From Tillandsia leiboldiana (Eukaryota > Streptophyta > Magnoliopsida > Poales > Bromeliaceae), in contig CM055076.1 in the NCBI GenBank assembly GCA_029204045.2, forward strand, positions 27,474,832 to 27,538,831: a DNA stretch of 64,000 nucleotides, in the 5' to 3' direction. The position numbers were made by a program, and so were the translations under genes. Each line of letters begins with the position of its first letter. The stretch's first letter is position 1. Under the pieces are notes generated by a model that made no database searches, was not told the DNA's origin, and saw only the letters and a list, made by a program, of their open reading frames with translations. Below are positions 51,425 through 61,885 of this stretch, piece by piece.

Positions 51425-52022
51425 AAATATTATACGGGAAGGCTCTATCTCTCAGATAAGTTATGAAAGAAAAATATACTCACCAACTGTATGCGTCGAC
51501 AATTCGTTTAAGGACTTAATGATGAATATTTAGTATCTTAATTCGTTTTTAAAAAATAAACTAAAAAGAAGTTGAGATCTACTAGAAGTGTGAGGAGACA
51601 TGATTTTCATTTGGTAAAAGTGCAAGGATACTCAAAAGAAAGGGATTTTCTTTTAAACTAAACTCATAAAACATCAAATAAAAATAAAAAAAAAAAAAAC
51701 CGATAAAATAACCACCATATTGTTGCCAGGTCTACAAAATTAGAGTTGAAAACGATGAATAATTTACTATTTTTTTCACGTATTAAAAATGATGAACAAT
51801 TCACCACATTATTAACTAATTTAAATAGAACACCATATAAAGCTTTGTTACAACTTTTGTGTACCACAAAATAGAAACATATGGTGGTAAAAAAATGGAG
51901 AAATGAAATGAATGGTGTGAACAAAATATAAGACTCTACATGTTCTGAACAACAAATTCGCGAATACTCGGTTCCGTTATACGCCGTCAGTCGTCGTTCG
52001 AGCCGTCGTTTGAGGTTCGAGG

Positions 52023-55000
52023 CTAATAAATTCTCTCGGCGGTAGAGACGGGGCGAAGGAAGACGACGATGACGGTGATGTTATCTTTGCTGCCGCGCGC
52101 GGCGGCCTCGGTGGCGAGCCTCTTTGAGCACATCCCGGGCTCTTTCACGGTGTCTTTGATGATCGATAGCACGTCCTCGTTGCTCAACTCGTCCCACAAT
52201 CCGTCGCTCGCCATCACCTGAAACACGCAAATAGATCGTATTGATGTACACGATAACTTATCGTGCAGAGAAGTTCAAATAAAAAACTCGAGAAGCAATG
52301 AAACCTACCAAGAACTCGTCATCTGCTGATAAAGAAGTCTCGGTGACCTCCGGTCGCGCGGTAACTGCAGGCTTTAGATCATCGTCGCCAATCGACCGCG
52401 TGACCTAATATGAAGCAAAATGTTAAACTGTTGTCCTTAGTAGATCGATCGATCGATACAAACTCAGATATCACAGCAGTAGTATAACATTCGGACCGAT
52501 CAGGAAAATGCTCAGATAAAAGCACAAATCAAACAAACCTTTTTCTATTCACCATATTCCTCCAGTAGAAATTTTTCAAAAAAAAAAAGAAAAAAAAAAA
52601 CTTTTAGTAAAAGAAAGTTTCTCTCCTGCTATGGCCTCCTATGTTTCCGTGAATTTTCAGAAAGGCACGGAAAATGTCATTAAACTTGGTCGACGGAACT
52701 TAAAATGATCAGATATAGCAAATAACTCCACAACAATACACAAGAATGTGTGACGTCTGTCTGTTCCCATTCTTTCTTCCGTAAGGTGGCATTTGTTTGG
52801 GATATAAAGGGGATTATTATTCCCTCCATTGTATTCAAACAAGGTGAGTATAAGGGGGGAACAAGGTGGGTTACTTGTTCCCCCCCTTACCGGATTGTCC
52901 CGGGACAACCCGGTATAGGGGGCGAACAAAAGTTCCACCACCCCCCCCCCCCCCGCCCCACGGACAACCCGTTAAGGGGGGGAACAAGAGTTCCACCCTC
53001 CGGGGGGACAACCCGGTATAGGGGGCGAACAAGAGTTCCACCCCCCCTCCCCCACGGACAACCCGTTAAGGGGGGGAACAAGAGTTCCACCCTCCGGGGG
53101 GACAACCCAGTATAGGGGGCGAACAAGAGTTCCACCCCCCCCCCCACACGGACAACCCGTTAAGTGGGGGAACAAGAGTTCCACCTCCCACCCCGGAACT
53201 ACTCCTTTTTTTCTTTTTTCTTTTTTTGCCCTTATTTTTGCACGCGTCCCGAAGCAATTATTGCTTCCCTCTTTTACTTTATTATTTTTTTATTTTTTTA
53301 ATTAAAATTTTTTAATTTATAAAATTTAAAATTTAATTTTTTTATTTTATAAATTTTAATTTTTTAACTTTACTTTTTAATAAATCTAAATATTTTATTT
53401 TATTTTATTTTATTTTAAAAAATTATTAATTTTAAAATTTTAAAATTTATATAATTTTTTTATAAAATTTTTTAAATTTAAATAAATTTAAAATTAAAAT
53501 TTTTTCTCCCACTAAAAATTTAAAAATTAACTTTTTTTGCTCACACTTAAAATTTTTATAAAATTTGAACAAATTTTTGAAACTTTAATTTTTATAAGAA
53601 AAAAACTAAAAGGGACGGGCATATTAGTCATTTTACACAAAATACATACTCTATTTCTATTATTCTTCATTTCCTACCAAACACTATTTTTCTTATACCT
53701 GATACTAACCAAATACCCAACCAAACACAAATTTACAATAGTTCCAGCTAATTTCAAAAGTTATACTTATTTCTGGTACTACTAGTTCTCTCTTATATCT
53801 CAACCAAGCGAACCCTAAATCATACCAAACGCCAACTACCAACCAAGCGGAACTACTGTCGGGTTTGCGTTTACCGGTCACGAGGTTTTACTACCGCCCT
53901 ACTAACGTTGACGAAGCATTACCTCCATAAAAGGATCACTTATTAGGGGAGGAATTTATCTGCTTCAATCAGAGAATTAATTACAATAAAAACTTCTGTT
54001 TTTTACCAGAGACAAGGAGGAAAAATATATAATAAAGGGGCAATTTTCTATATATCCCTAAAAATTTCCCTGTTTTTAGATTTACCCCTCTTAGAAGACT
54101 AATATTAAAATTACCCTTCTTACGTTCCAACTTCTTTCCAAAATACCCCTGAAGTTAAACTCTGTTAGTGTACCGTTTGGAGCTGCCGTTATCTGTATGA
54201 AATTACCATTTTGCCCTTTCAAATATACCCTTCTACCATAACCAACTTTTCTTATGTACCCTTAAAATTTTCAATAGTTTTGGTAGATAGGGACAAAATA
54301 GGTATATCTGATAGTTTTCAACTCCGATTATTATTTAACTCTAGTTTAACCCTAGTTAACTTAACAAAGGAAAACGGTAGGGATATTTTTAATAACGGTG
54401 GAACGTATGAAGGATATATTGGAAAGAAAAAAATAAGAGGGATAAATCAGATATTTCTTCAGATTTCAGGGGTACACAGGCAATTATCTCTATAATAAAA
54501 TACCTGGAGAGCAGCCGGACCAACCCGCCATGTATCTACTTGCCATTTCACTTCAATGCCGTCGTTGACGACGCGTGCTCTTTCATCAGGACAACTTGCA
54601 ACATGGTCCTGTTACAATTAAGGAAGCAAATTTAATATAAGTGTTGACACAAAACTGTTTATACAAATTTACAGATACAGCATTGTAAAAATTTGAATTC
54701 TCATGCGTCCCCTCGAAAGTTGGTTATGTATTATAAAATAGTTTGAAAAGTAGATGGGTATACACCAAGGATTTAAGTGCCGTGGCACGGGGTCGTGCCG
54801 AAAACTTGCCGGCACGGTGCGTGCCGAGCCGTGCCGATGAGTGCCGGTCACAAAAAATACATGCGTGCCGACACATAATGGCATGAAATATTTAATTTCT
54901 TTAGCAACAGAATTTTTTAATTGCTTATTATGTATCTTTATCAAATATTTTGAACTTTATTAAAAAAATTACTTAGTAATTTTAAGAAAAAAGGGTTTTG

Positions 55001-58000
55001 AACTGTGCCATCGGCACGGGAGCTGCATCGTGCCGGTATCTTGTTGGCACGGTACGGCACGGTAGATACGGCCCGTGCCGATGGATACTTAAATCCTTGC
55101 TTAAATCCTTGGTATACACATACGAAGATGAGTTATAGAAGAACGTATATGAAAATTCAGAATTTTCGCCGATATATATGTTCGTAGATGATTTTGATTT
55201 TACAGGGGTGTGTATATGTAACAATCTCAAAAGAATATTCGCACCTTACTCATCGGAAATGGTTTTCCAGCACGGCTTAAAATCGTGCGGCAATCGCCGG
55301 CATTTGCAACGAAAAGCTTGTTCCTCACAATCAGTGCAGTAACCGCCGTGCAACCGGGATGCCAGTCTTTTTGGATTATTCTTTTCGACTTACGATGAAG
55401 AACTAACTCATCTCTGAATGCCGCGTCTGTCTTCACGAATGCTTCAGTAAGTGCTTCCGCTGGACTGAACCATACTAGAATTTAGAAGGAGGTGAAACAA
55501 AATGAAATATCAAATGTGCGTACCCAAGAAAATGTACAAAATTACGTAAGCGGATGAAACCTGCAAGTGTAACCAGAGTTCTGCAAGAATCCAGGAAGTG
55601 CGCGAGCAGAAAACTCAGCAGCTGCTGCCCCTGTAGAAGGAAACAATATGAGAGATAGATTCCAATTAATTACAAATTTCTCCTTTAAGCCTTGATTTGA
55701 ATTTCAAGCTCAAAATTTCTATTCAAGCAGATTAGTCAACCTAAATTTTGACCTCAGTTCCCATTTTGTCCCCATATTTAAGATATCAAACTAGTTCTGA
55801 CATTAATCCCGATTCCAGCCTTTGCTACCAAAATTCAAATTTAACAAGGCGAATCATAACATGTTTCTGATTAACGGAAGGACTTTAGGGACTATATTGT
55901 ATAAATTGAAACTATCAAGGACTAAATTTCTAATTAGTCCCGTAGATTCAGCATTAGGACATACCTCTATGACCATCGAAAATTCCAAAAGCATGCACGT
56001 CCTTCTTATCGCACATCTGTGGAAGCATGAAATGAGTATCTTCCATTGTCTCCCTTCTACCGCACGTAGCAAAAGATCCCCAAGACAGAGTCGGAAAATA
56101 ATTTGAAGAGTCCGTGAAAGAACTAGGCCAAGGTGCCGTATTTGAGCTAATCGGGTTGGCTTTTCTGGCTAGCTGTTCCCCTTGTTTGGACCAGTTTAAG
56201 CCTTCCTGATAATGGAGGAGGTCTGTCCTTCCACTTTCAACCTTGTCCGATGAAGAAGATAATGATAGTAGAGTAGAATCTTTCTTCACTTGCTTTGAAA
56301 TAATATTTAACTCGTCGACTATCTCTTCTACCGAGGGTCTAGAGAGAGGATTCGGGTCCCAACACTTTTGAATGAGTGATAGAAGGCTTGGAGGCGCGCC
56401 AGAGTCGGGATGAGCAAGAACAGGCCGAAGTCCTTCGGAAACCACTGCTGCAGTGAGTTGCTGCTCAGTGTAGGTCATTTCAAGCACAGTGTGCGCCTAA
56501 AGACAATTAAGTATAAACAAACAAATAAATAAATAAATAAATAGCCATAGCCAATATGAGGAAAATTACTTGTGTAGTTGGGACCATGAGAAGGGAAATA
56601 TGAGAATTTGTCACAAATTTTCGATCGGGAAAACCTTAATATGTAAGGTCTAACAGCAATAAGAAGATAACTGAACATACCTGGGCTTCTGCTCGTAGAT
56701 CGGTGTATGGCACAACACCGGTTAGAAGCTCACTGCAGAAGTCGTGAGTTAAAGATCAGCATTACGATAGTAGCGACACAATTAACGTTAATTTGAAATA
56801 AGAATAAACACATTGATATGAAATACGAATACAAAAGAAATTTCCATTATGTCAATACAAAAGTTCAGATAGTAGGCTAATTATAATGGCCAAGGTACAA
56901 CTACAGCAAGGGAAGTTCCAGAAGAATAAGATGCAGGCACGAGTCATGTCCTGCATCATGGCGCTAATAACACTGGATCAGAACAGTGAGGTTACGTTGC
57001 TCAGCACACGAGAATAAAAATGGGTATAACGGGGCAAGTGCAGTATTAATTTTAACACGTTATTGAAGCAGACCAAGGTCTTTTTCATTTTAACAGTTAT
57101 CTAAGAAAGAAGCAAATAAAGGAGAGCAAAAACGGCATCGATGGCAGCTGATATCGACCTCCATATGTACGTAAGTTATGCTCATGAACTTGTTATAGTA
57201 GTCTTTCTACTTTTTGAAGTCCAAACCTTCGATCATATAAAGTCATCGTAGGCGCATATTGTGTTCGAATCTGTGTTTTGTGTCATTTTATTGCTTTATA
57301 TGTCGCCATATATTCGTAGTCATTGCATAACTTAATGGGTTAATTGCATACAGGTCCCTGCAAATATGTCGAATAGCTAATATATCCCTACAAAATTCAA
57401 CTTTTCACATTTATCCCTTCAAAAATCTACCGTTATTCAAATCTACCCCTACCGTCCATCTCTGTTAGAAAAGTTGAGTTAACCATAGGTTAAATGCTTA
57501 ACCTTGGTTAGATAAAAAAAGTAAATTTACCTTTTTACCCTTTGTATATTATAATTAGTTAATATATTATTTAATTAATTAGATAAAATAATTATCCCTT
57601 CATGCAGTTCCTTCCGTCTCTCCCCCCCTGCGCCGGCGTTGGCTCCGGCGGTGTGCGGGTTCTCGGGACTGCCGCTGTTCCCCGCGGACCTCAAGCGGGG
57701 CGGCGGCGGCGGGGCGGCGGCAAACGAGGGGGCGCAAGGCGTCGCGGGCCGCGGCGGAGCGGACGAGGGCGCGGCGTCGGCGTGGGTTGACGGGATCATC
57801 AGCGACCTCCTGACCAGCGCGGCACCCGCGGTGTCGATCACGCAGCTGATCCACAACGTCCGCGAGGTCATCCACCCCTGCAACCCTGCCCTCGCCGCCC
57901 CCTCGCCGCCGTCGAAGCTAGGAAGGAGATGATCGTCGGAATTTTTGGAGGGATATATTTGTAAGGGGGCAAAAAAGTCATTTCATATCGAATCTGTTAA

Positions 58001-60102
58001 AATATAAACAGATTCCAAACGGTACTAAACCAGAGGGGTAGATTTGAAGAACTTAAGATTTTTGAAGGGATAAATATGAAAAGTTGAATTTTATAGAGAT
58101 ATATTTGCTATTCGACATATTTGCAGGGACCTGTATGCAATTAACCCTAACTTAATAGTACCATGCAGGTCTCACCAGATTACCATTAGAACGCAAGAAG
58201 TAAATATATCAAAAAAAGCCTAATCTTAATTACCTAGGATTATAAGAGCAAGTGAGAAAAAGGAATCAACAGCCGGATATCTTACTTGATAGATATTGCA
58301 AAACTGTATACGTCCGACTTTTCTGTGTGTATATCCTTCGTCAAAATTTCCGGTGCCATATAAATGAGCGTGCCGACCATATTCCTTTTATGGAAACCGC
58401 CAGTAGGCTTGCCAGTTGATTTCCAGTTTTCTGCCGAAACACGTTTAAGATCCTTCTTGTATGTAGCCAACCCAAAATCAGCTAGGTGTGCATGAAGATT
58501 TTTGTCAAGCTGTACAAGAACATTTTACCTCCTATTAACGCCTAAGCCTAAACAGCTAATAAGCATCAAATAAAGCGAATCGAATACTATATTAGGAAGA
58601 GTGGAAGATAATTACCAGAACATTTGCTGGTTTTACGTCCCTATGTACAATCCCAATGGTGTGCAAATACTGAAGAGCTTTTGCTGAAAGGAGAAACAAA
58701 CAAAAAAGTGCACAAAGTCAAGCAATCCTTACAAATAAACAGCCAATTTAGTTCAAAACAAGGATTTAAGTGCCGTGGCACGGGGTTGTGCCGAAAACTT
58801 GCCGGCACGGTACGCCACGGTGCGTGCCGAGCCGTGCCGATGAGTGCCGGTCACAAAAAATACATGCGTGCCGGCACATAATGACATGAAATATTTATTT
58901 TCTTTAGCAACAAAATTTTTTAATTGCTTATTATGTACCTTTATCAAATATTTTGAACTTTATTGAGAAAATTACTTAGTAAATTTAAGAAAAAAGGATT
59001 TTGAACTGTGTCATCGGCACGGAGGCTGTATCGTGCCGGTATCTTGTTGGCACGGTACGGCACGGTGGATACGGCTCGTGCCGATGGATACTTAAATCCT
59101 TGGTTCAAAACTAAACTAACTGGAGCAAATACAGATAAGCAATGCAAGTAAAGCAAGATGAACTGCAATAATTACAAGCAAGAGAGTCCGAAAAGTTTTC
59201 TTTCTGAAGCAAGGGAAACAACGCATTCAGATAATCCTATTGCTAAGTGTCCGTGACACTAGTCTCTCAACTTTAGTTTGAGTTTCACTTTTTGTCCGCA
59301 AACTTTTAAGTTCAACATTTAAGACCTTGGACTCTTGAAGTTGTTCCACTTTGGTCCTTATCCTAATTTTATTAGAAAGAAGATGATTTTCTACACCGGG
59401 TGCATCTCCACATACATGCACCACGCATCTATCAACCCTTCGTCCAAAATCTCATAGTTCAATCCTACCATCCATTGAGTAGCAATTTTTTCTATATTTA
59501 GAAGTTAAATCATTGTACTAAAAGCAAAAGAGGAATGAAGAAGGATGAATTCCTGGTGCATGGAGATATGGATCAACCAGGTGCAGGCAAAAACTTCTTC
59601 CGCTAAAGTAAGGACTAAACTGAAACAATTCTGAAAGCTAGGGTTCTCGACTACTGAACTTGAGAGTTATCACATAATCTGTTTTCCATGTGCAGTGGAT
59701 CTTATCCAGTAAACTCTCCATAAACCATCCTTGCGTAGCAAATCAAGGTTGCTTATTCAGTTTGGTGTGACGAACAAACTAAAAGGTGGAATACTAAGTT
59801 GAATTGGCGAACCATGAAGCACGCTTAGGAGCACATAAAGCATTTTCCGAATCGGTGCAAACATGTCATCCGCTACATAATCCACTAATAAGGCAGTGTG
59901 AAGCAGATGCTTAGTGAGAGGCAAAGAAAACACACCGAGATCACATGCAATGCCAACCACCTGCTCAATCGAGGGGCTCCACTCCTCGACATGTAACTTC
60001 TCTGCCAGGTTCCGCGACTCGTAGAACTCGAAGAAGAACATGTAATTAGGAGGCCTCGCATGCGCCGCCACCAGCTTCGCCAGGCGCGGGTGATCCAATT
60101 CA
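52023..60102 (-). CDS. protein kinase and PP2C-like domain-containing protein, N-terminal exon missing
   Basis: A fused protein kinase and PP2C phosphatase, a plant architecture with one main gene per genome. Visible exons on the - strand: 60102-59936, 58683-58616, 58509-58286, 56732-56681, 56496-55965, 55630-55561, 55464-55245, 54608-54504, 52404-52309, 52217-52023. All phases match, giving 575 residues to the TAG. Kinase: ELDHPRLAKLVAAHARPPNY, catalytic loop IVHRDVKPANVL, HLADFGLATYKK, GTLIYMAPEIL, SDVYSFAIS. PP2C: GRRETMEDTHF, FGIFDGHRG, VANAGDCRTIL, VTRSIGDDDLKP, FLVMASDGLWDEL, GSKDNITVIVVFL, ending AERIY. The metal-binding and kinase catalytic residues seen are intact. The Gly loop and beta-3 Lys lie in the missing first exon, presumably beyond 64000. 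Introns are crowded with transposons. Confidence 0.92.
52780..53850. mobile_element. Tourist-like element with a C-rich minisatellite and AT-rich core (intron)
   Basis: Left part TTTGTTTGGGATATAAAGGG and right part CTCAACCAAGCGAACCCTAA are loosely inverse. Between them are three 94-bp units (starting CGGACAACCCGTTAAG at 52961, 53055, 53149) and then a 300-bp AATTTTAAA-type block like that in the 16534 element. Exact ends are uncertain. Confidence 0.45.
52905..53190. repeat. 94-bp C-rich minisatellite
   Basis: Three units of about 94 bp containing GGGACAACCCGGTATAGGGG and GAACAAGAGTTCCACC, with runs of up to 14 C. Open frames in all directions here are artefacts of the repeat. Confidence 0.85.
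54037..54490. mobile_element. Mutator-like element (family MU2), copy C, in the kinase-PP2C gene
   Basis: Starts GGGGCAATTTTCTATATATC and ends GGTACACAGGCAATTATCTC, flanked by perfect 9-bp TATAATAAA duplications (54028-54036, 54491-54499). Colinear with copy A. Its right boundary lies 13 bp from the splice donor of the exon ending at 54504. Confidence 0.85.
54766..55111. mobile_element. hAT-like non-autonomous element 1 (intron)
   Basis: 346 bp with CAAGGATTTAAGTGCCGTGG at one end and CTTAAATCCTTG at the other, flanked by perfect 8-bp GTATACAC duplications (54758-54765, 55112-55119). 8-bp duplications and CAAGG/CCTTG termini indicate hAT. Subterminal CGGCACGGTGCGTGCCG-type palindromes are present, and the right end is duplicated (CTTAAATCCTTG twice). 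Confidence 0.88.
57337..58147. mobile_element. Pack-MULE carrying a SCARECROW fragment (intron)
   Basis: 811 bp with inverted ends GGGTTAATTGCATACAGGTC and GACCTGTATGCAATTAACCC that pair over about 90 bp. Perfect 9-bp TAACTTAAT duplications flank it (57328-57336, 58148-58156). The core (about 57605-57925) is GC-rich and encodes a recognisable GRAS-protein fragment. MULEs with captured host exons are known as Pack-MULEs. It lies in an intron of the kinase-PP2C gene, in the opposite orientation to it as judged by the cargo. Confidence 0.9.
57636..57925 (+). pseudogene. SCR: SCARECROW (GRAS) N-terminal fragment, transposon cargo
   Basis: The + frame reads PAVCGFSGLPLFPADLKRGG, a Gly/Ala-rich spacer, then AWVDGIISDLLTSAAPAVSI and TQLIHNVREVIHPCNPALAA. 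The VDGII-DL, QLIHNVRE-I-PCNP-LA series is the region before the GRAS domain of SCARECROW, a radial-patterning transcription regulator. Only about 90 codons are present, of a protein several hundred long. After SPPSKLGRR comes a stop. No intron or start codon is seen (nearest in-frame opening has no ATG). Non-functional as a regulator on its own. Confidence 0.85.
58759..59102. mobile_element. hAT-like non-autonomous element 2 (intron)
   Basis: 344 bp, about 90% identical by eye to element 1, CAAGGATTTAAGTGCCGTGG to GATACTTAAATCCTTG, with perfect 8-bp GTTCAAAA duplications (58751-58758, 59103-59110). Confidence 0.88.
59111..59935. other. intron sequence of the kinase-PP2C gene
   Basis: Moderate A/T DNA with a stretch (59240-59370) of phrases such as TCTCAACTTTAGTTTGAGTT and TTGTTCCACTTTGGTCCTTA of repeat type. 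No additional exon seen. Confidence 0.5.
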
Positions 60103-60353
60103 CTATCACAAAACAACAACAAAAAAAACAATATAATATAATATAATTTTTTTTTTTAAAAAAAAACCTCAATCATTCATTATGGGAACTAATTGGTAAG
60201 TAGATAAGTTGCACAAAGGGGCCTCAGCCACCCAACAAAATTTCACCTCAATCCTCAACGTTCCAACTTTTTCAACATTAGATCTCAATCAACTTACCAA
60301 GATTTCACCTTGGTCCTCAATGTTTCAATTCCTATAACATAGGAGCTCAAAAC

Positions 60354-61273
60354 CAAGGATTAAAGTGCCGCCCGTGCCGGGCCGGCACGGGCGGCACGTA
60401 CCGTGCCCCTCAAAGAGGGGCACGGTACAGGGGGGGTCTCGGACCCCCCCTGTCTCGAACGATACCCCCAGGGTATCGCTCGAGACAGAGCGATACCCTG
60501 GTGGGTATCGCGTGCCGTGCCGGCCCGTGCCGGCCGGCACGGCCCGTTTTCCCCTTTTTTTTTTTTTTTTTTTTTTTTTTTCCTTTAGATTTTTTTCTGT
60601 ATTTTTTAAAACCGGCATAGTTAGGTGTTTTTTTTTTTTTTTTTTTTTTTTTTAGTCACATGTGTACAGTTTCTAGGGCAAATAAAAGAGAAATTAGGGT
60701 TTTTCCCTAGCGGCCCGAGCCCTTCGCTTCCACCACAGACATCCACAAAATTTCGAAGTCGCACCGCGAAGCCGTCGGCGAACCTGAATCATAATATCGA
60801 AGCGATTCTGATTTTGAGTCACAACTAACAAGTATGTTAATTGGTGAGTGTAGTAAGCTATATATAGTCAATATTCATAATTTTTATTCTCTATGAGATA
60901 TAGTTATTTCTATTCTCTATGAGATATAGTTATTTCTATTTAGAATTTATTTATTATATTGTTATTTCTATTCTCTATGAGATATAGTTGTACTTTATAT
61001 ATTAAAAACAATTATCAGTATGTCAATTGGTAAGTGTAGTAAGCTATATATAGTCAATATTCATAATTTTTTGACTAAACAGTTCAAAACAATATTATAA
61101 AAGCTTATTGGGAACAAAAAAACAAAAAAAAGCCGTGCCAGAGCGTACCACTGGGAGGCCATGCGTATCCATCGGCACGCAAGCGTGCCACGTGTCGGCA
61201 CGGGAGCGTGCCGGTACCGTACCGTGCCAGGCGGCGAGCGGCACGCCCCCGTGCCACGGCACTTCGAACCTTG
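60354..61273. mobile_element. hAT-like non-autonomous element 3, longer and palindrome-rich
   Basis: 920 bp from CAAGGATTAAAGTGCCGCCC to GCCACGGCACTTCGAACCTTG-type end, with perfect 8-bp CTCAAAAC duplications (60346-60353, 61274-61281). The left third holds GC-rich palindromes (GGGCCGGCACGGGC; GATACCCCCAGGGTATCG). Two T runs, a leader-like TTAGGGTTTTTCCCTAGCGG stretch and a 53-bp direct repeat (about 60833 and 61018) follow. No transposase frame is recognised. Confidence 0.85.
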
Positions 61274-61281
61274 CTCAAAAC

Positions 61282-61885
61282 AAGAACTAAAGTAACAAGA
61301 AAAAGCACAGGACTTGATTGTGGAAATCTAAAAGGTAGAGGGCCAAATTGAGACTTCTGCTTTAAAAAAAAAGAGAGAAAAAAGGGGTAAAAAATGCATG
61401 GAGACCTCTTCAATTATAGGTCATTTTCAAATAGGCCCCTCGACATTAACTTTCTTTGACTAAGGCCCCCTTAACTCTTGATTTTTTGTTTCAATTTCAG
61501 TCAATTAAATTAGGCATTTTTATCAAATTTAATTATTGAAATTACTTTTTAGCAAATAAAAGTGGACACATCAAGGATTAGTAACTAAAAGAGTTATTGA
61601 ATTTGATAAAATTTTTAACTTAACTAAGTATAATAACTCAAATTAAAAAAAAAAACAAAGTAGTAGTTGAGGAGATCTCAATCAAAGGAAAATATTTAGA
61701 GGGTCTATTTCAAATTAGCCTATAGTTTTAGGGGGTCTACATAAATTTCTATCTAAAGGGAACTGAAAGTTTAGAGGGCCAAATTGTAACTTTTGCAAGC
61801 ATTGCTCAAGAAAGAAAAGGTAAAAATGCAGGAAGGCCCCCCTAACTTTCAAATTTTTTTATTTGAGCTTTTCAAATTAGTGAAG
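61282..61885. other. intergenic or intronic repeat-type DNA
   Basis: 61390-61480 and 61800-61860 share phrases (AAAAATGCAGGAAGGCCCCC, CAATTATAGGTCATTTTCAA) with 6490-6560, so another low-copy repeat family. No exon of the kinase-PP2C gene was found here. Confidence 0.45.

Noticed and set aside
52657..53257. Several overlapping frames with Gly/Pro/Cys-rich repeats on both strands
   Set aside because: All frames are open because of the 94-bp C-rich minisatellite; not coding.
57600..57883. Arg/Ala-rich frames on the - strand
   Set aside because: Shadows of the GC-rich SCARECROW fragment, which is on the + strand.
60625..60828. First exon of the kinase-PP2C gene in the leader-like 60690-60800 stretch
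   Set aside because: Neither strand encodes the expected kinase N-terminus, and the stretch lies inside a hAT-like element with its own target duplication.
61108..61413. 60- and 102-codon frames near the right end of hAT-like element 3
   Set aside because: They cross the element's GC-rich palindromes and terminus; no protein similarity recognised.
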